A stretch of DNA of 64,000 bases from assembly GCA_002162875.1 (NCBI GenBank), contig MABA01000009.1, positions 124,001-188,000 of the forward strand. Reading direction: 5' to 3'. Under the pieces are notes generated by a model that had not been told where the DNA came from, made no database searches, and worked only from the letters and a program-made list of their open reading frames with translations. The translations under genes and the position numbers were made by a program. The DNA comes from Rhodobacterales bacterium 52_120_T64 (lineage in GTDB: Bacteria > Pseudomonadota > Alphaproteobacteria > Rhodobacterales > Rhodobacteraceae). This document shows positions 55,718-64,000 of this stretch, one piece after another. The first letter of the stretch is position 1. Each line of letters opens with the position of its first letter.

Positions 55718-56851
55718 TCACGATGCCGTATTCTTCGACTTGGCGTAAGCAACAGCGCGGTCATAAATCGGTTTTAGATCGGGATTATTCAGGCCCGACC
55801 GCGAAGCCATTTGATAGACATCGGTAGGATTGGCGTTAATTTCATTAATTAGGGCCCCGTGTTCTGTGATGAATACGTCCCACCCCAGTATCCCATGAGC
55901 CGGAAATAGTTCATGCGCCTTGGTACAGATTTCGATTGCCTGATCCCAATGAGGAATTGCGAAACCGAGAACCGGATTATCTTTGTCTTGCCAATGTGTT
56001 AGGTCGCCTAGATGCGGGCGCTTGTGAGGGCGAAGACGAAGAATCTTACCATCTTGCAGATTTACGTGGGCCTTAGCTCTTTTATTGAGTGACGCGCCGT
56101 CATGCATGGCAGTCGCAGACGGGAACTTCATGACCGCGTAAAACGGTTCAACCCCGCGATCGGTCAACAATGTAACGATCCGTAGACTTGCCATCGCCTT
56201 TCCTGTGTGACGCTGCAACGTGGCCTCGCTGTGGTATAGCTCTTGAAAAGTATAGCCGGCAGGCCAATCGGAGGCGATTTCTTCTGCCAGCGCGCGGGGC
56301 GGAACTTCTACTCCATTTGTAAGAACTAAGTTCACTCCATCGCTTGCCATACCTTGAATGGCAATTGAACCCACAGCTAAGGAACCGTTACGCGGTTTGG
56401 CAAATAGCGGCGGATTTGCAGGCCTAGTCAAGAATGCAACGATATCGTCAACACTATTCAGTTTTTCAATGGACGGGGCAGGATCACTTCCCCCGAATGT
56501 GGCAAGCGTTCGAGACGTAGGAAATCCATGTTTTCGCAAAAAGGCTTCTGTTCTTATCTTGTCTTCGATTAAGTCCTTATCAAGGCCTAGTTCTTGCATC
56601 CTCAAAGCACGGTTGTAAGCAAGCTTGCGACTCTTCGGTACGTATTCTTTGCGGAATACTGGGTCGAGGTCGCGCATCCAAAGCCCGTGGCCGTAATAAT
56701 CTCCCACTCCTACGCCAGTTCCACGGACTATATGCCCAGCAATCTGTAACAATTGCACCCAAGGGTTGGGCCCACCGTTTTGAACAACCGATGTCGCCAT
56801 CTTGTTTAGATCCGGTTTTCCGGCCGCTGCAGTGCTAGTTAGAAATTTCAT
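55718..56851 (-). CDS. ATP-grasp protein of the sugar-transfer-associated family
   Basis: 377-aa protein starting at ATG 56851 (a TTG 10 codons upstream is also open). The N-terminal third is basic and helical. The central and C-terminal ATP-grasp part shows LFAKPRNGSLAVG (about 165-177), TFQELYHS, LHNAD-like ILGWDVFITEHG (about 329-340) and a final metal-binding INEINANPTDVYQ. Members of this family (ATPgrasp_ST) are found in capsule or polysaccharide loci. It is isolated here between two repeats and may be a recent arrival; the substrate is unknown. Confidence 0.82.
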   Translation of the reverse strand: MKFLTSTAAAGKPDLNKMATSVVQNGGPNPWVQLLQIAGHIVRGTGVGVGDYYGHGLWMRDLDPVFRKEYVPKSRKLAYNRALRMQELGLDKDLIEDKIRTEAFLRKHGFPTSRTLATFGGSDPAPSIEKLNSVDDIVAFLTRPANPPLFAKPRNGSLAVGSIAIQGMASDGVNLVLTNGVEVPPRALAEEIASDWPAGYTFQELYHSEATLQRHTGKAMASLRIVTLLTDRGVEPFYAVMKFPSATAMHDGASLNKRAKAHVNLQDGKILRLRPHKRPHLGDLTHWQDKDNPVLGFAIPHWDQAIEICTKAHELFPAHGILGWDVFITEHGALINEINANPTDVYQMASRSGLNNPDLKPIYDRAVAYAKSKNTAS

Positions 56852-56977
56852 ACCTACTTTACCGCTGTCTATTGTTGCCAACTTTCACTATCCAACCAGA
56901 GTTGCAAATAGGCAAGTTATGCTTAACCAAACGCGCAAATAACTATCTCGAAAATTTGCATGGTAACTGCTATTGGA

Positions 56978-57053
56978 ATTCCACTGCCGGAACATTTTCC
57001 CAAAAAGTTAAGGCCCACACGATTAAGTGCGGGCCTTTCCAAATCTTAAAGCA
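56978..57053. repeat. 76-bp direct repeat, right copy (bmpA terminator)
   Basis: Counterpart of 55551-55626. It carries the terminator hairpin with one mismatched pair (57010-57020 with 57027-57037), just past the bmpA stop codon. This is presumably the original copy because it is attached to the intact bmpA gene. Confidence 0.8.
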
Positions 57054-57059
57054 TTTAGC

Positions 57060-58127
57060 TTAGTTCGGCAGTTCGCCTTCAACGCCTTCAACGTAGAAGT
57101 TCATTCCAGCCAATGTGCCGTCGTCTGCTGTTTCACCGGCCGCCAACCAAACAGAACCGTCCTGCTTGTTGATCGGGCCTGTGAACGGGTGCAACGTACC
57201 AGCAGCAATCGCGTCTGAAGCAGCCTGGGCTTCGGCTTGAACGTCAGCAGGAATACGATCGGAAAATTCACCGATTTCAACCATGCCTGGTGCAATACCG
57301 TCCCAAGTGTCTACGCTTGCCCATGTGCCATCCATGACAGCTTTAACGCGCTCAACATAGTAAGGGCCCCAGTTGTCAATGATTGAAGATAGGCGTGCTG
57401 TTGGACCGAACTGCATCATGTCGGATGCTTGACCAAAGGCGAAGATGCCTTTTTCTTCAGCGATAGTCATAGCAGCAGGGCTGTCTGTGTGCTGCATGAT
57501 TACGTCGGCGCCCTGCTCGATCAAAGCGTTCGCCGCGTCGGCTTCTTTGCCGGGATCAAACCAAGTGTAGACCCAAACAACTTTGAACTGCACGTCAGGG
57601 TTAACCGATTTCGCTGCCAAATATGCCGCGTTAATGCCGCGCACAACTTCAGGAATCGGGAAGGAAGCGATGTAACCAACAGTGTTGGATTCAGTCATGC
57701 GCCCTGCGATCAGGCCAATCACGTGACGGCCTTCATAGAAACGGGCGGAATACGTGGATACGTTGTCTGCACGTTTATAACCAGTCGCGTGCTCGAACTT
57801 CACATTCGGGAACTTGGCCGCAACATTCAAAGTCGGGTCCATGTAACCAAAAGATGTTGTGAAGATGATGTCAGCGCCGCCAAGGGCCATCTGGGTCATC
57901 ACACGTTCAGCGTCTGCACCTTCAGGCACGGACTCAACGTAAGTGGTTTCAACCGCATCGCCGAAAGCTTCGACCACGGCTTGACGGCCTTGGTCGTGCT
58001 CGTAGGACCAGCCAAGATCGCCTACTGGGCCAACGTAGATAAAGCCGGCCTTGGTTTGCGCGATTGCAGAACCACCAAGCCCAAGGGCCAGTGCAGCTGC
58101 CGCCGCTAGTGTTGTAGTAAACTTCAT
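57060..58127 (-). CDS. BMP-family ABC transporter substrate-binding protein
   Basis: 355-aa periplasmic binding protein of the basic membrane lipoprotein (Med/BmpA) family, members of which bind purine nucleosides. Signal peptide about 1-23 (ending GSAIAQ). The core has TKAGFIYVGPVGDLGWS (about 25-41), TTSFGYMDP and VDTWDGIAPG. It is the last gene of the xdhB-xdhC-ABC unit, which points to purine or related nucleobase uptake feeding xanthine dehydrogenase. A hairpin stands before its RBS. Confidence 0.9.
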   Translation of the reverse strand: MKFTTTLAAAAALALGLGGSAIAQTKAGFIYVGPVGDLGWSYEHDQGRQAVVEAFGDAVETTYVESVPEGADAERVMTQMALGGADIIFTTSFGYMDPTLNVAAKFPNVKFEHATGYKRADNVSTYSARFYEGRHVIGLIAGRMTESNTVGYIASFPIPEVVRGINAAYLAAKSVNPDVQFKVVWVYTWFDPGKEADAANALIEQGADVIMQHTDSPAAMTIAEEKGIFAFGQASDMMQFGPTARLSSIIDNWGPYYVERVKAVMDGTWASVDTWDGIAPGMVEIGEFSDRIPADVQAEAQAASDAIAAGTLHPFTGPINKQDGSVWLAAGETADDGTLAGMNFYVEGVEGELPN

Positions 58128-58143
58128 AAAGTTTCCTCCGTTT

Positions 58144-58159
58144 ACGGGATGTTACCCGT
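58144..58159 (-). other. Intercistronic hairpin before bmpA
   Basis: ACGGG-N6-CCCGT lies between the second permease and the bmpA RBS. Such hairpins often stabilise the mRNA of the binding protein, which is needed in excess. Confidence 0.5.
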
Positions 58160-58169
58160 GAGTATTGCC

Positions 58170-59102
58170 TCAGTGTGAAGCGTGAAAAATCCGACCGAGA
58201 GAGGCCGGTGCGTTCATGCTGGCCCGTCTGCGATCAGCAGATATAATGACCATCACAATAATAGTAATTAGATACGGTGTCATCGACAAATATGCCGCTG
58301 AAATCCCTATTCCGAGGGCTTGTAGGTTCAATTGCAGGATTGTGACCCCGCCGAACAGATAGGCCCCTAGAATCAACCGCCATGGTTTCCAGCTAGCGAA
58401 GACTACAATCGCCAGGGCGATCCAGCCGGCACCGGCCGTCATCCCCTCGGTCCATTGCGGAACACGCACCAGCGACAGGTACGCCCCGCCAAGGCCAGCA
58501 CACGCGCCGCCAAAGGCAATCGCGCCCATACGGATCAACACCACATTATAACCAAGCGAGTGGGCTGCATCGTGGTTTTCCCCCACAGCCCGCAAAACCA
58601 ACCCGCCACGCGTACGGTTAAGGAAGTACCAAACACCTGTGACAAGCGCGATGGACATATAGATCATCGGATCATGGCTAAACAGGATTGATCCGACGAC
58701 TGGCAAATCACTTAGCACCGGAATGTTGAGGTGTGGCGTGGATGGCGGTTTCATACCTGTATAGCTCTGTCCCAATAACGCCGCCATACCCAGACCAAAC
58801 AGCGTTAATGCCAAACCCGTCGCAACTTGATTAGACATCAGAAACTGCGTCATAAACCCGAAGATCAAAGCCAGAATTGCGCCCGCGAACATCGCCGCCA
58901 ACATGCCAATCCACGGATTACCGGTTTCGACCGAAATCGCAAAACCTGCAATCGCGCCGATAATCATCATCCCCTCAACCCCGAGGTTGAGAACACCGGA
59001 TTTTTCCACCACCAGCTCGCCTACGGCGGCCAGAAGGATGGGAGTTGCCGCAATGATCAGGCTGACCATCAAAGATACGGGATTAAGTGCCGAGAAATCC
59101 AT
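58170..59102 (-). CDS. ABC transporter permease (BMP/nucleoside type, second subunit)
   Basis: 310-aa inner-membrane protein with eight or so helices, of the ribose/branched-chain permease superfamily. It has the conserved segment GVLNLGVEGMMIIGA (about 37-51) and EVVEKSG-type start. The start at 59102 (MDFSALNPVS) gives a 1-nt overlap with the first permease stop. Together with it and the ATPase it forms a purine-type importer. Confidence 0.93.
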   Translation of the reverse strand: MDFSALNPVSLMVSLIIAATPILLAAVGELVVEKSGVLNLGVEGMMIIGAIAGFAISVETGNPWIGMLAAMFAGAILALIFGFMTQFLMSNQVATGLALTLFGLGMAALLGQSYTGMKPPSTPHLNIPVLSDLPVVGSILFSHDPMIYMSIALVTGVWYFLNRTRGGLVLRAVGENHDAAHSLGYNVVLIRMGAIAFGGACAGLGGAYLSLVRVPQWTEGMTAGAGWIALAIVVFASWKPWRLILGAYLFGGVTILQLNLQALGIGISAAYLSMTPYLITIIVMVIISADRRRASMNAPASLGRIFHASH

Positions 59103-60184
59103 CACTTCACCTCCTTTTTCCACACGAGGCGGTAGTTAACAAAAACATCCACGGCCAGCAGGAAGAACAACATCATCCCCTGAAACACGCTGATTGCGGC
59201 GGCCGGAATACCCAACGACAATTGCGCCAGCTCTCCGCCGATGTAGGTCAGGGCCATCAACAATCCTGCAAGCACGATGCCGATGGGGTTAAGGCGGCCA
59301 AGGAATGCCACGATGATCGCCGTGAAACCATATCCAACCGGGAAGTTGGTGGTCAGTTTACCCGCAGGCCCTGTGACCTCGAACAAACCTGCCATGCCTG
59401 CTAGTGCACCTGAAATGCCCAACGTGACAGCTACGATGATCGCAGGATTAACGCCCGCAAATTTCGCAGCACGAGGCGATTCACCGGTTAGGCGGATCTG
59501 GAAACCCAGCAAGTGCCGCTCCATCATAACGTATGCTGCAATAACGAGGGCTAACGCCACCATCACTCCAGCATGCATCCCAAGCGGCTCATAAATCATC
59601 GGCAAATGCGTACTATCGACCGATGTAAAGCTGCGCGATTCAGGGAAACCAAAACCATCAGGGCTTTTCAAAGGTCCCGTCACCATCGCCGCCAAGAAAT
59701 TGTAGGCCACGTAAACCAGCATCAAGGACACCAGAATTTCGTTAGTGTTGAATTTGATCTTAAGGAAGGCCGGGATCATCGCCCAAGCCATGCCCCCAAG
59801 TGCACCCGCGATCGTCATCAACGGTAGCACCCAGATGCCCTCCGCAGGATAAAGCGCAAGGCCGACGGCCCCGCCAGCAATAGCGCCCATTACGAACTGG
59901 CCTTCGGCCCCGATGTTCCACACGCCAGCGCGAAAACCGATGCTAAGGCCGGTTGCGATCAGGATCAGAGGGCCAGCTTTGACCATAAGTTGTGATCTGG
60001 AATATGGCCCGAAGGTTTCATGGAAGAACGGATCAAGGAAGATGATCTTGATCGCCTCGAACGGGTCTTTGCCCATAGCCGCAAACAAGAATCCACCCAT
60101 TACCATCGTGATTGCGACCGCCAGTATCGGCGTCAGCCACCGCATGGTGCTGGAGGCTTGTTGTCTTGGTTCTAACCTAAGCAT
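59102..60184 (-). CDS. ABC transporter permease (BMP/nucleoside type, first subunit)
   Basis: 360-aa membrane protein with a signal-anchor-like first helix near residue 16 and the family core GLSIGFRAGVWNIGAEGQFVMGA (in parts, about 78-100). Partner of the next permease; it overlaps the ATPase gene by 8 nt. Such YufP/YufQ-type pairs import nucleosides. Confidence 0.93.
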   Translation of the reverse strand: MLRLEPRQQASSTMRWLTPILAVAITMVMGGFLFAAMGKDPFEAIKIIFLDPFFHETFGPYSRSQLMVKAGPLILIATGLSIGFRAGVWNIGAEGQFVMGAIAGGAVGLALYPAEGIWVLPLMTIAGALGGMAWAMIPAFLKIKFNTNEILVSLMLVYVAYNFLAAMVTGPLKSPDGFGFPESRSFTSVDSTHLPMIYEPLGMHAGVMVALALVIAAYVMMERHLLGFQIRLTGESPRAAKFAGVNPAIIVAVTLGISGALAGMAGLFEVTGPAGKLTTNFPVGYGFTAIIVAFLGRLNPIGIVLAGLLMALTYIGGELAQLSLGIPAAAISVFQGMMLFFLLAVDVFVNYRLVWKKEVK

Positions 60185-61691
60185 TGGCGCTTTCCTCCAG
60201 ATTACCGCCCATCATCAGGCCAATTTGTTCCACCGTCATGCCAGCAGCAGGACGCGGTTCAGACATGCGCCCCTCGGCCAGAACGGCGAAGGTGTCGGAC
60301 ATCTCCATCAATTCGTCGAGGTCTTGGCTGATCACCAGAACCGCCGCCCCATTCGCCGCCAGTTCACGCAGCGCTTCGCGGATATCCGCCGCCGCTGCCG
60401 CATCAACACCCCATGTGGGCTGGTTCACAACCAACACTGTTGGCTTTTGCAACACCTCGCGACCGATCACGAACTTCTGCAGGTTTCCGCCAGAAAGCGA
60501 GCGTGCAGCGTTGTCGATCCCAGGTGTGCGGACATCGAATTGTTCAACAATCTCGCGGGCGAAATCATCGCGTTTACCAAACAGCGTAAAACCGGATTTG
60601 GTCAAACCCTGCCGAACCCGTGCACTCAAGTACGCGTTTTCCTTAAGGCTCATATCGGGTGCAGCCGCATGGCCCAGACGTTCCTCTGGTGCTGCCAACA
60701 GACCAAGCGCACGGCGCGTCGTCGGCCCCATACCGCCGATTTCAACACCGCTGAGTTTGACCATTCCAGCGTCCGTCGGGCGTTCGCCAGACAATGCCAG
60801 CAGCAATTCATCCTGTCCATTACCAGCCACACCGGCCACTCCCATAACCTCGCCAGCGCGTAGTTCCAGCGAGACATTTGCTAGGCTCGTTCCGAACGGA
60901 TCAAGCGATTCCAGCGTAAGGCTTTCCAGATGCAACAACGTCTTACCCGGGGTGAACTCCCGTGCAGTCGGCATCGACAACTCGCCACCAATCATCATTT
61001 CAGCCATGGAGCGCGCAGTTTCTTCGGCTGGGATGCACGTATCCACCACTTTGCCCATACGCAGTACCGTGGCGTGATCACAAAGCGCTTTGATCTCATC
61101 CAGTTTGTGACTGATATAAAGGATCGCAACACCTTCAGACGACAGTTTTCGCAAGGTTTTGAACAGGATTTCGACCTCTTGCGGGGTCAGAACCGATGTT
61201 GGCTCGTCCATAATCAAAAGCTGTGGGTTTTGCAGCAAGCAGCGCACAATTTCGACGCGCTGACGTTCCCCGACCGACAAGTCACCGATCAGACGGTTGG
61301 GGTCCAAAGGCAAGCCATATTCATTGCTGACCTCGATAATTTTTGCGTTCAATTCCGCACGAGGGATCGTTTCTTCCATACCGAGGATAATGTTTTCCGC
61401 CACGTTCAACGCCTCGAACAACGAGAAATGCTGGAACACCATGCCGACGCCCAAATTACGGGCCTCGCTGGGTTTATGGGGCATATAATGCTCGCCGTGC
61501 AGCAGCATGTCGCCCTCGTCCGGATGCACCAGACCGTAGATCATTTTGACGAGCGTCGATTTACCAGCCCCGTTTTCCCCCAGCAGCGCGTGAATTTCGC
61601 CCTCCTGAATGGTGAAGCTGATGTTATCATTCGCCTTCACGCCGGGGTAAGATTTACTTAACCCTTTGATTTCGAGCAGCGTCTTCTTCAT
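60177..61691 (-). CDS. ABC transporter ATPase (BMP/nucleoside type, two ABC domains)
   Basis: 504-aa double ATPase like RbsA/YufO. First domain has Walker A GENGAGKST (about 38-46), signature LSVGERQRVEI and Walker B LLIMDEPTSVL; the second has GVAGNGQDELL, signature LSGGNLQKFVI and a degenerate Walker A, as usual for this type. It overlaps xdhC by 4 nt and the first permease by 8 nt. Confidence 0.95.
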   Translation of the reverse strand: MKKTLLEIKGLSKSYPGVKANDNISFTIQEGEIHALLGENGAGKSTLVKMIYGLVHPDEGDMLLHGEHYMPHKPSEARNLGVGMVFQHFSLFEALNVAENIILGMEETIPRAELNAKIIEVSNEYGLPLDPNRLIGDLSVGERQRVEIVRCLLQNPQLLIMDEPTSVLTPQEVEILFKTLRKLSSEGVAILYISHKLDEIKALCDHATVLRMGKVVDTCIPAEETARSMAEMMIGGELSMPTAREFTPGKTLLHLESLTLESLDPFGTSLANVSLELRAGEVMGVAGVAGNGQDELLLALSGERPTDAGMVKLSGVEIGGMGPTTRRALGLLAAPEERLGHAAAPDMSLKENAYLSARVRQGLTKSGFTLFGKRDDFAREIVEQFDVRTPGIDNAARSLSGGNLQKFVIGREVLQKPTVLVVNQPTWGVDAAAAADIREALRELAANGAAVLVISQDLDELMEMSDTFAVLAEGRMSEPRPAAGMTVEQIGLMMGGNLEESANA

Positions 61692-62650
61692 GCGCTCACC
61701 TCCCTCATTTTTTGTTTTTCAACGCGGAGTTGTTCCAACAATCCCGCGGTAACGCCAACAGCAATCGCCATCGGTTCTTTGCCTAATGCACGGTTTCCAA
61801 TGGGGCATTCAAGACGCGACGCATCTGCGCCGGCCTCGGTTAACCGCCTGATGAACCGTGTTCGTTTAGTATCGGAGCCAATCAATCCAAGCCCGCCGAA
61901 CGCACGATTTAGGACGCGCAAGCAAATCTCAAGATCGATGGAATGGGAATAGGTCAGGACCACATGCTGCGCATCATCCGGCGCAAACGCCACTGCGTCG
62001 GCAGGGTTGGCCGCCACCAGCATATCGGCATGTGGTGGAATATTCGTCGGGAAACGATCGCGCGCGGAATCGACCCACGTAACGGCAAACGGCAAACCTT
62101 CAAGCGTGGTGACCAAGGCGCGGCCAACATGTCCGGCGCCGTAAATCCACAAAGGTTGTTGCGGGGTTTCCAGCGGTTCGATTAACCAGCCGTTAAGAAG
62201 AGTTAAGGCGGTATTACTTGCGCCCGAACGCGCGCTGCGCAGGTGCTTTTGCACAGGCAGCGGCAGTTCAGTAGGTTCGCCGGATGTTATGGGGCGCACG
62301 AACGGGCCTTGCAGGGTTTCAAGGTGTGCCAATTCAGTTTCGCCGTAACATTCCGCCAGCAAACTGACGGACCCACCGCAACACTGCCCCAGATTTGGAC
62401 CAAGCGGTATTTTGCTAAAGGCGCGCTGCCAATTGCCATCGGTCTGTAGCATATTTCGCGCGTCAGCGGCCGCTTCAAACTCCAGCACCCCGCCGCCAAT
62501 CGTGCCAACCTGTCCGGTTTCAGTCACAAGCATCGACGTTCCAGTTTCGCGCGGGGTGGAGCCCTTATGCTCAACAATCACCACGCGTACCACCCTACCC
62601 GCGTCGCGGATATGTTGGCGCAATTCTGAAATGTCGAAACCAGTTACCAT
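61688..62650 (-). CDS. xdhC: Xanthine dehydrogenase accessory protein XdhC
   Basis: 320-aa chaperone that binds Moco and inserts the sulfurated cofactor into XdhB. N-terminal domain has GSTPRETGTSMLV, TIGGGVLEFEA and the cysteine motif LGQCCGGSV (about 96-104). The C-terminal Rossmann domain starts near 166 (IYGAGHVGRALV). It overlaps the end of xdhB by 7 nt, typical for this enzyme. Confidence 0.95.
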   Translation of the reverse strand: MVTGFDISELRQHIRDAGRVVRVVIVEHKGSTPRETGTSMLVTETGQVGTIGGGVLEFEAAADARNMLQTDGNWQRAFSKIPLGPNLGQCCGGSVSLLAECYGETELAHLETLQGPFVRPITSGEPTELPLPVQKHLRSARSGASNTALTLLNGWLIEPLETPQQPLWIYGAGHVGRALVTTLEGLPFAVTWVDSARDRFPTNIPPHADMLVAANPADAVAFAPDDAQHVVLTYSHSIDLEICLRVLNRAFGGLGLIGSDTKRTRFIRRLTEAGADASRLECPIGNRALGKEPMAIAVGVTAGLLEQLRVEKQKMREVSA

Positions 62651-64000
62651 GTGATGCCTTTTTCCATATCAACGGTTTTCAGCACTCGTTCCGCCGTGGC
62701 GGGCGCATCCATATCCGGATAGGCATCGCCACACGACGCCACTGCGTCAGACAGGGCCAGAAACGCCGAAATGCCGAGGTTGAACGGTGGCTCGCCAACA
62801 GCCTTGGACTTGTAAATCGTATCCTCGACATTCTCGCCGCGATCCCAAAGAGCGACGTTGAATTCTTTCGGGCGGTCCGAACAGGCGGGGATTTTATAGG
62901 TCGAAGGCGCGTGGCTCAAATGGCGACCTTTGTCGTCCCAGACCAGCTCTTCCGTCGTTAACCAGCCCGCGCCTTGCACATAAGCACCCTCGATTTGCCC
63001 GATGTCGAGCGCAGGGTTCAGCGATCGACCAACATCATGCAAGATGTCTGTACGCAAAATTCGGTTCTCCCCAGTTAAGGTGTCGATGACCACTTCGGTC
63101 ACTGCCGCCCCATAAGAGAAATACAGGAACGGTCGGCCTTTGCCGGCAAAACGATCCCATTTGATTTTGGGTGTTTTATAAAACCCCGTAGCAGACAGTT
63201 GGATGCGTGCACCATAAGCCGCCGCCGCCAGTTCAGCAAACGTCATGGAATTACCGTTGTAACCAACGATGCCATCTTTGAACGTGATCTGCTCAGGTTT
63301 CGCCTGCCACTTCTCAGATAGAAAATCGACCAAACGTGCGCGGATCGTCTCGCACGCGGCTTTGCAGGCCATACCGTTCAGGTCAGCACCAGATGACGCC
63401 GCCGTAGCCGAGGTGTTGGGCACCTTCGCCGTATCCGTCGCGGTGATCTTGACCATATCAAGCCCAACGCCGAACACTTGTGCGGCAACCTGCGCAACCT
63501 TGGTGAAAAGCCCTTGCCCCATCTCCGTGCCACCATGGTTCAGATGGATGGAGCCGTCAGAATACACATGCACCAAAGCCCCCGCCTGATTTAGGTGTGT
63601 CAACGTGAAGGAAATCCCGAATTTCACCGGTGTTAACGCAATACCGCGCTTAAGGATCGGCGAAGTTTTGTTGAACGCGGCAATTTCAGCCCGACGGGTG
63701 ATGTAATCCGATGATTTAACCAACTCGTCCGTAATCTCCGGCATCACGTTGTCTTCGACGGTCATGTGATACGGCGTGACGTTGCGGTCTTCGGTGCCAT
63801 AGAAATTCACGCGGCGGACATCCAGTGGATCAAGTCCGAGGTCATAAGCGATATGATCCATCACTCGTTCAATGCCGATAATTCCCTGCGGGCCACCAAA
63901 GCCGCGATAAGCAGTGTTGGAAACCGTGTTGGTTTTCAAACGATGCGACAGTATCCGCACGTTTGGCAAATAATAGGCGTTATCCGCATGCAACATCGCA
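62644..64000 (-). CDS. xdhB: Xanthine dehydrogenase molybdopterin-binding subunit XdhB (3' part)
   Basis: Large catalytic subunit converting hypoxanthine and xanthine to urate; the N-terminal part is beyond the window edge. The visible 452 codons contain the Moco-site segments NTAYRGFGGPQG, the substrate-site Glu region HLNHGGTEMGQGL, ATAASSGADLNG and the C-terminal KAVGEPPFNLGISAF. It matches the C-terminal two thirds of XdhB. Because this frame is open to the edge, the start cannot be given. Confidence 0.95.
   Translation of the reverse strand, partial: AMLHADNAYYLPNVRILSHRLKTNTVSNTAYRGFGGPQGIIGIERVMDHIAYDLGLDPLDVRRVNFYGTEDRNVTPYHMTVEDNVMPEITDELVKSSDYITRRAEIAAFNKTSPILKRGIALTPVKFGISFTLTHLNQAGALVHVYSDGSIHLNHGGTEMGQGLFTKVAQVAAQVFGVGLDMVKITATDTAKVPNTSATAASSGADLNGMACKAACETIRARLVDFLSEKWQAKPEQITFKDGIVGYNGNSMTFAELAAAAYGARIQLSATGFYKTPKIKWDRFAGKGRPFLYFSYGAAVTEVVIDTLTGENRILRTDILHDVGRSLNPALDIGQIEGAYVQGAGWLTTEELVWDDKGRHLSHAPSTYKIPACSDRPKEFNVALWDRGENVEDTIYKSKAVGEPPFNLGISAFLALSDAVASCGDAYPDMDAPATAERVLKTVDMEKGITW

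Noticed and set aside
1-64000. CRISPR arrays, prophage, tRNA or integrase-type attachment sites
   Set aside because: No regularly spaced repeats with spacers, no phage structural or integrase genes and no tRNA cloverleaf were recognised on reading both strands.

Overview
The window is a stretch of an alphaproteobacterial chromosome, most likely from Rhodobacteraceae (Roseobacter group). This rests on the collinear mraZ-to-ftsZ division/cell-wall (dcw) cluster, the gatCA, XdhC/BMP-transporter and Fnr-box features, TTAA-N7-type sites and the overall gene content. Base composition looks moderate (near 50-55% G+C by eye), which would suit one of the lower-GC roseobacters. The genus is inference only. 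No rRNA, tRNA, CRISPR array or intact insertion sequence was seen.

Region 1 (1-17.6 kb, minus strand) is an uninterrupted dcw cluster. In transcription order it reads mraZ, rsmH, ftsL, ftsI, murE, murF, mraY, murD, ftsW, murG, murC, murB, ddl, ftsQ, ftsA, ftsZ (cut by the window edge). Most joints are 1-13 nt overlaps, so the genes are translationally coupled. Independent control is plausible before mraZ (a 10-bp-periodic TGG array), before ftsW (155-nt gap) and before ftsZ (177-nt gap with hairpins and a CtrA-like site).

Region 2 (17.6-28.3 kb) is a mixed set: a Tat-exported thioredoxin-fold protein; an ArsR/SRPBCC pair whose promoter appears to give a leaderless mRNA; a DUF1761 membrane protein; a small c-type cytochrome with His-rich ends and a perfect Fnr box; the RNase P RNA; a phosphotransferase; RluB- and RluE-type pseudouridine synthases; TadA; a YCII protein; a UPF0173 hydrolase; GatC/GatA; an Excalibur-domain lipoprotein; and a cold-shock protein.

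Region 3 (28.5-33.9 kb, plus strand) is the most unusual locus. It is a six-gene unit made of a 32-residue membrane peptide, an XpaC-like membrane protein, a TelA-family coiled-coil protein, a DUF2927 lipoprotein with an HEE motif, an SPFH protein with a C-terminal GYF_2 domain, and a double zinc-ribbon protein with a C-terminal membrane anchor. It looks like an envelope-stress or membrane-remodelling module.

Region 4 (34-43.4 kb) holds a Crp/Fnr-type regulator, an AT-rich gap, a UshA-like 5'-nucleotidase, a class III aminotransferase, DUF952-pyrD-arsC, a MATE exporter, two PaaI-type thioesterases, and a manganese-transporter-like gene broken by an out-of-frame internal deletion.

Region 5 (43.4-51.8 kb, plus strand) is a fatty-acid/acyl-CoA degradation cluster. 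Two tandem MerR regulators precede two acyl-CoA dehydrogenases (with a small coupled gene between them), a glutathione-S-transferase-like protein, a thiolase and a bifunctional FadB/FadJ protein.

Region 6 (51.9-64 kb) has glmS and a Tet-type MFS pump. A scarred segment follows, with a decayed peroxiredoxin-like gene and an ATP-grasp gene lying between two 76-bp near-identical repeats. Each repeat carries a terminator, and the outer copy is followed by what looks like a relic of the bmpA 3' end. The window closes with a minus-strand purine unit: xdhB (partial), xdhC, ABC ATPase, two permeases and a BMP-type binding protein.
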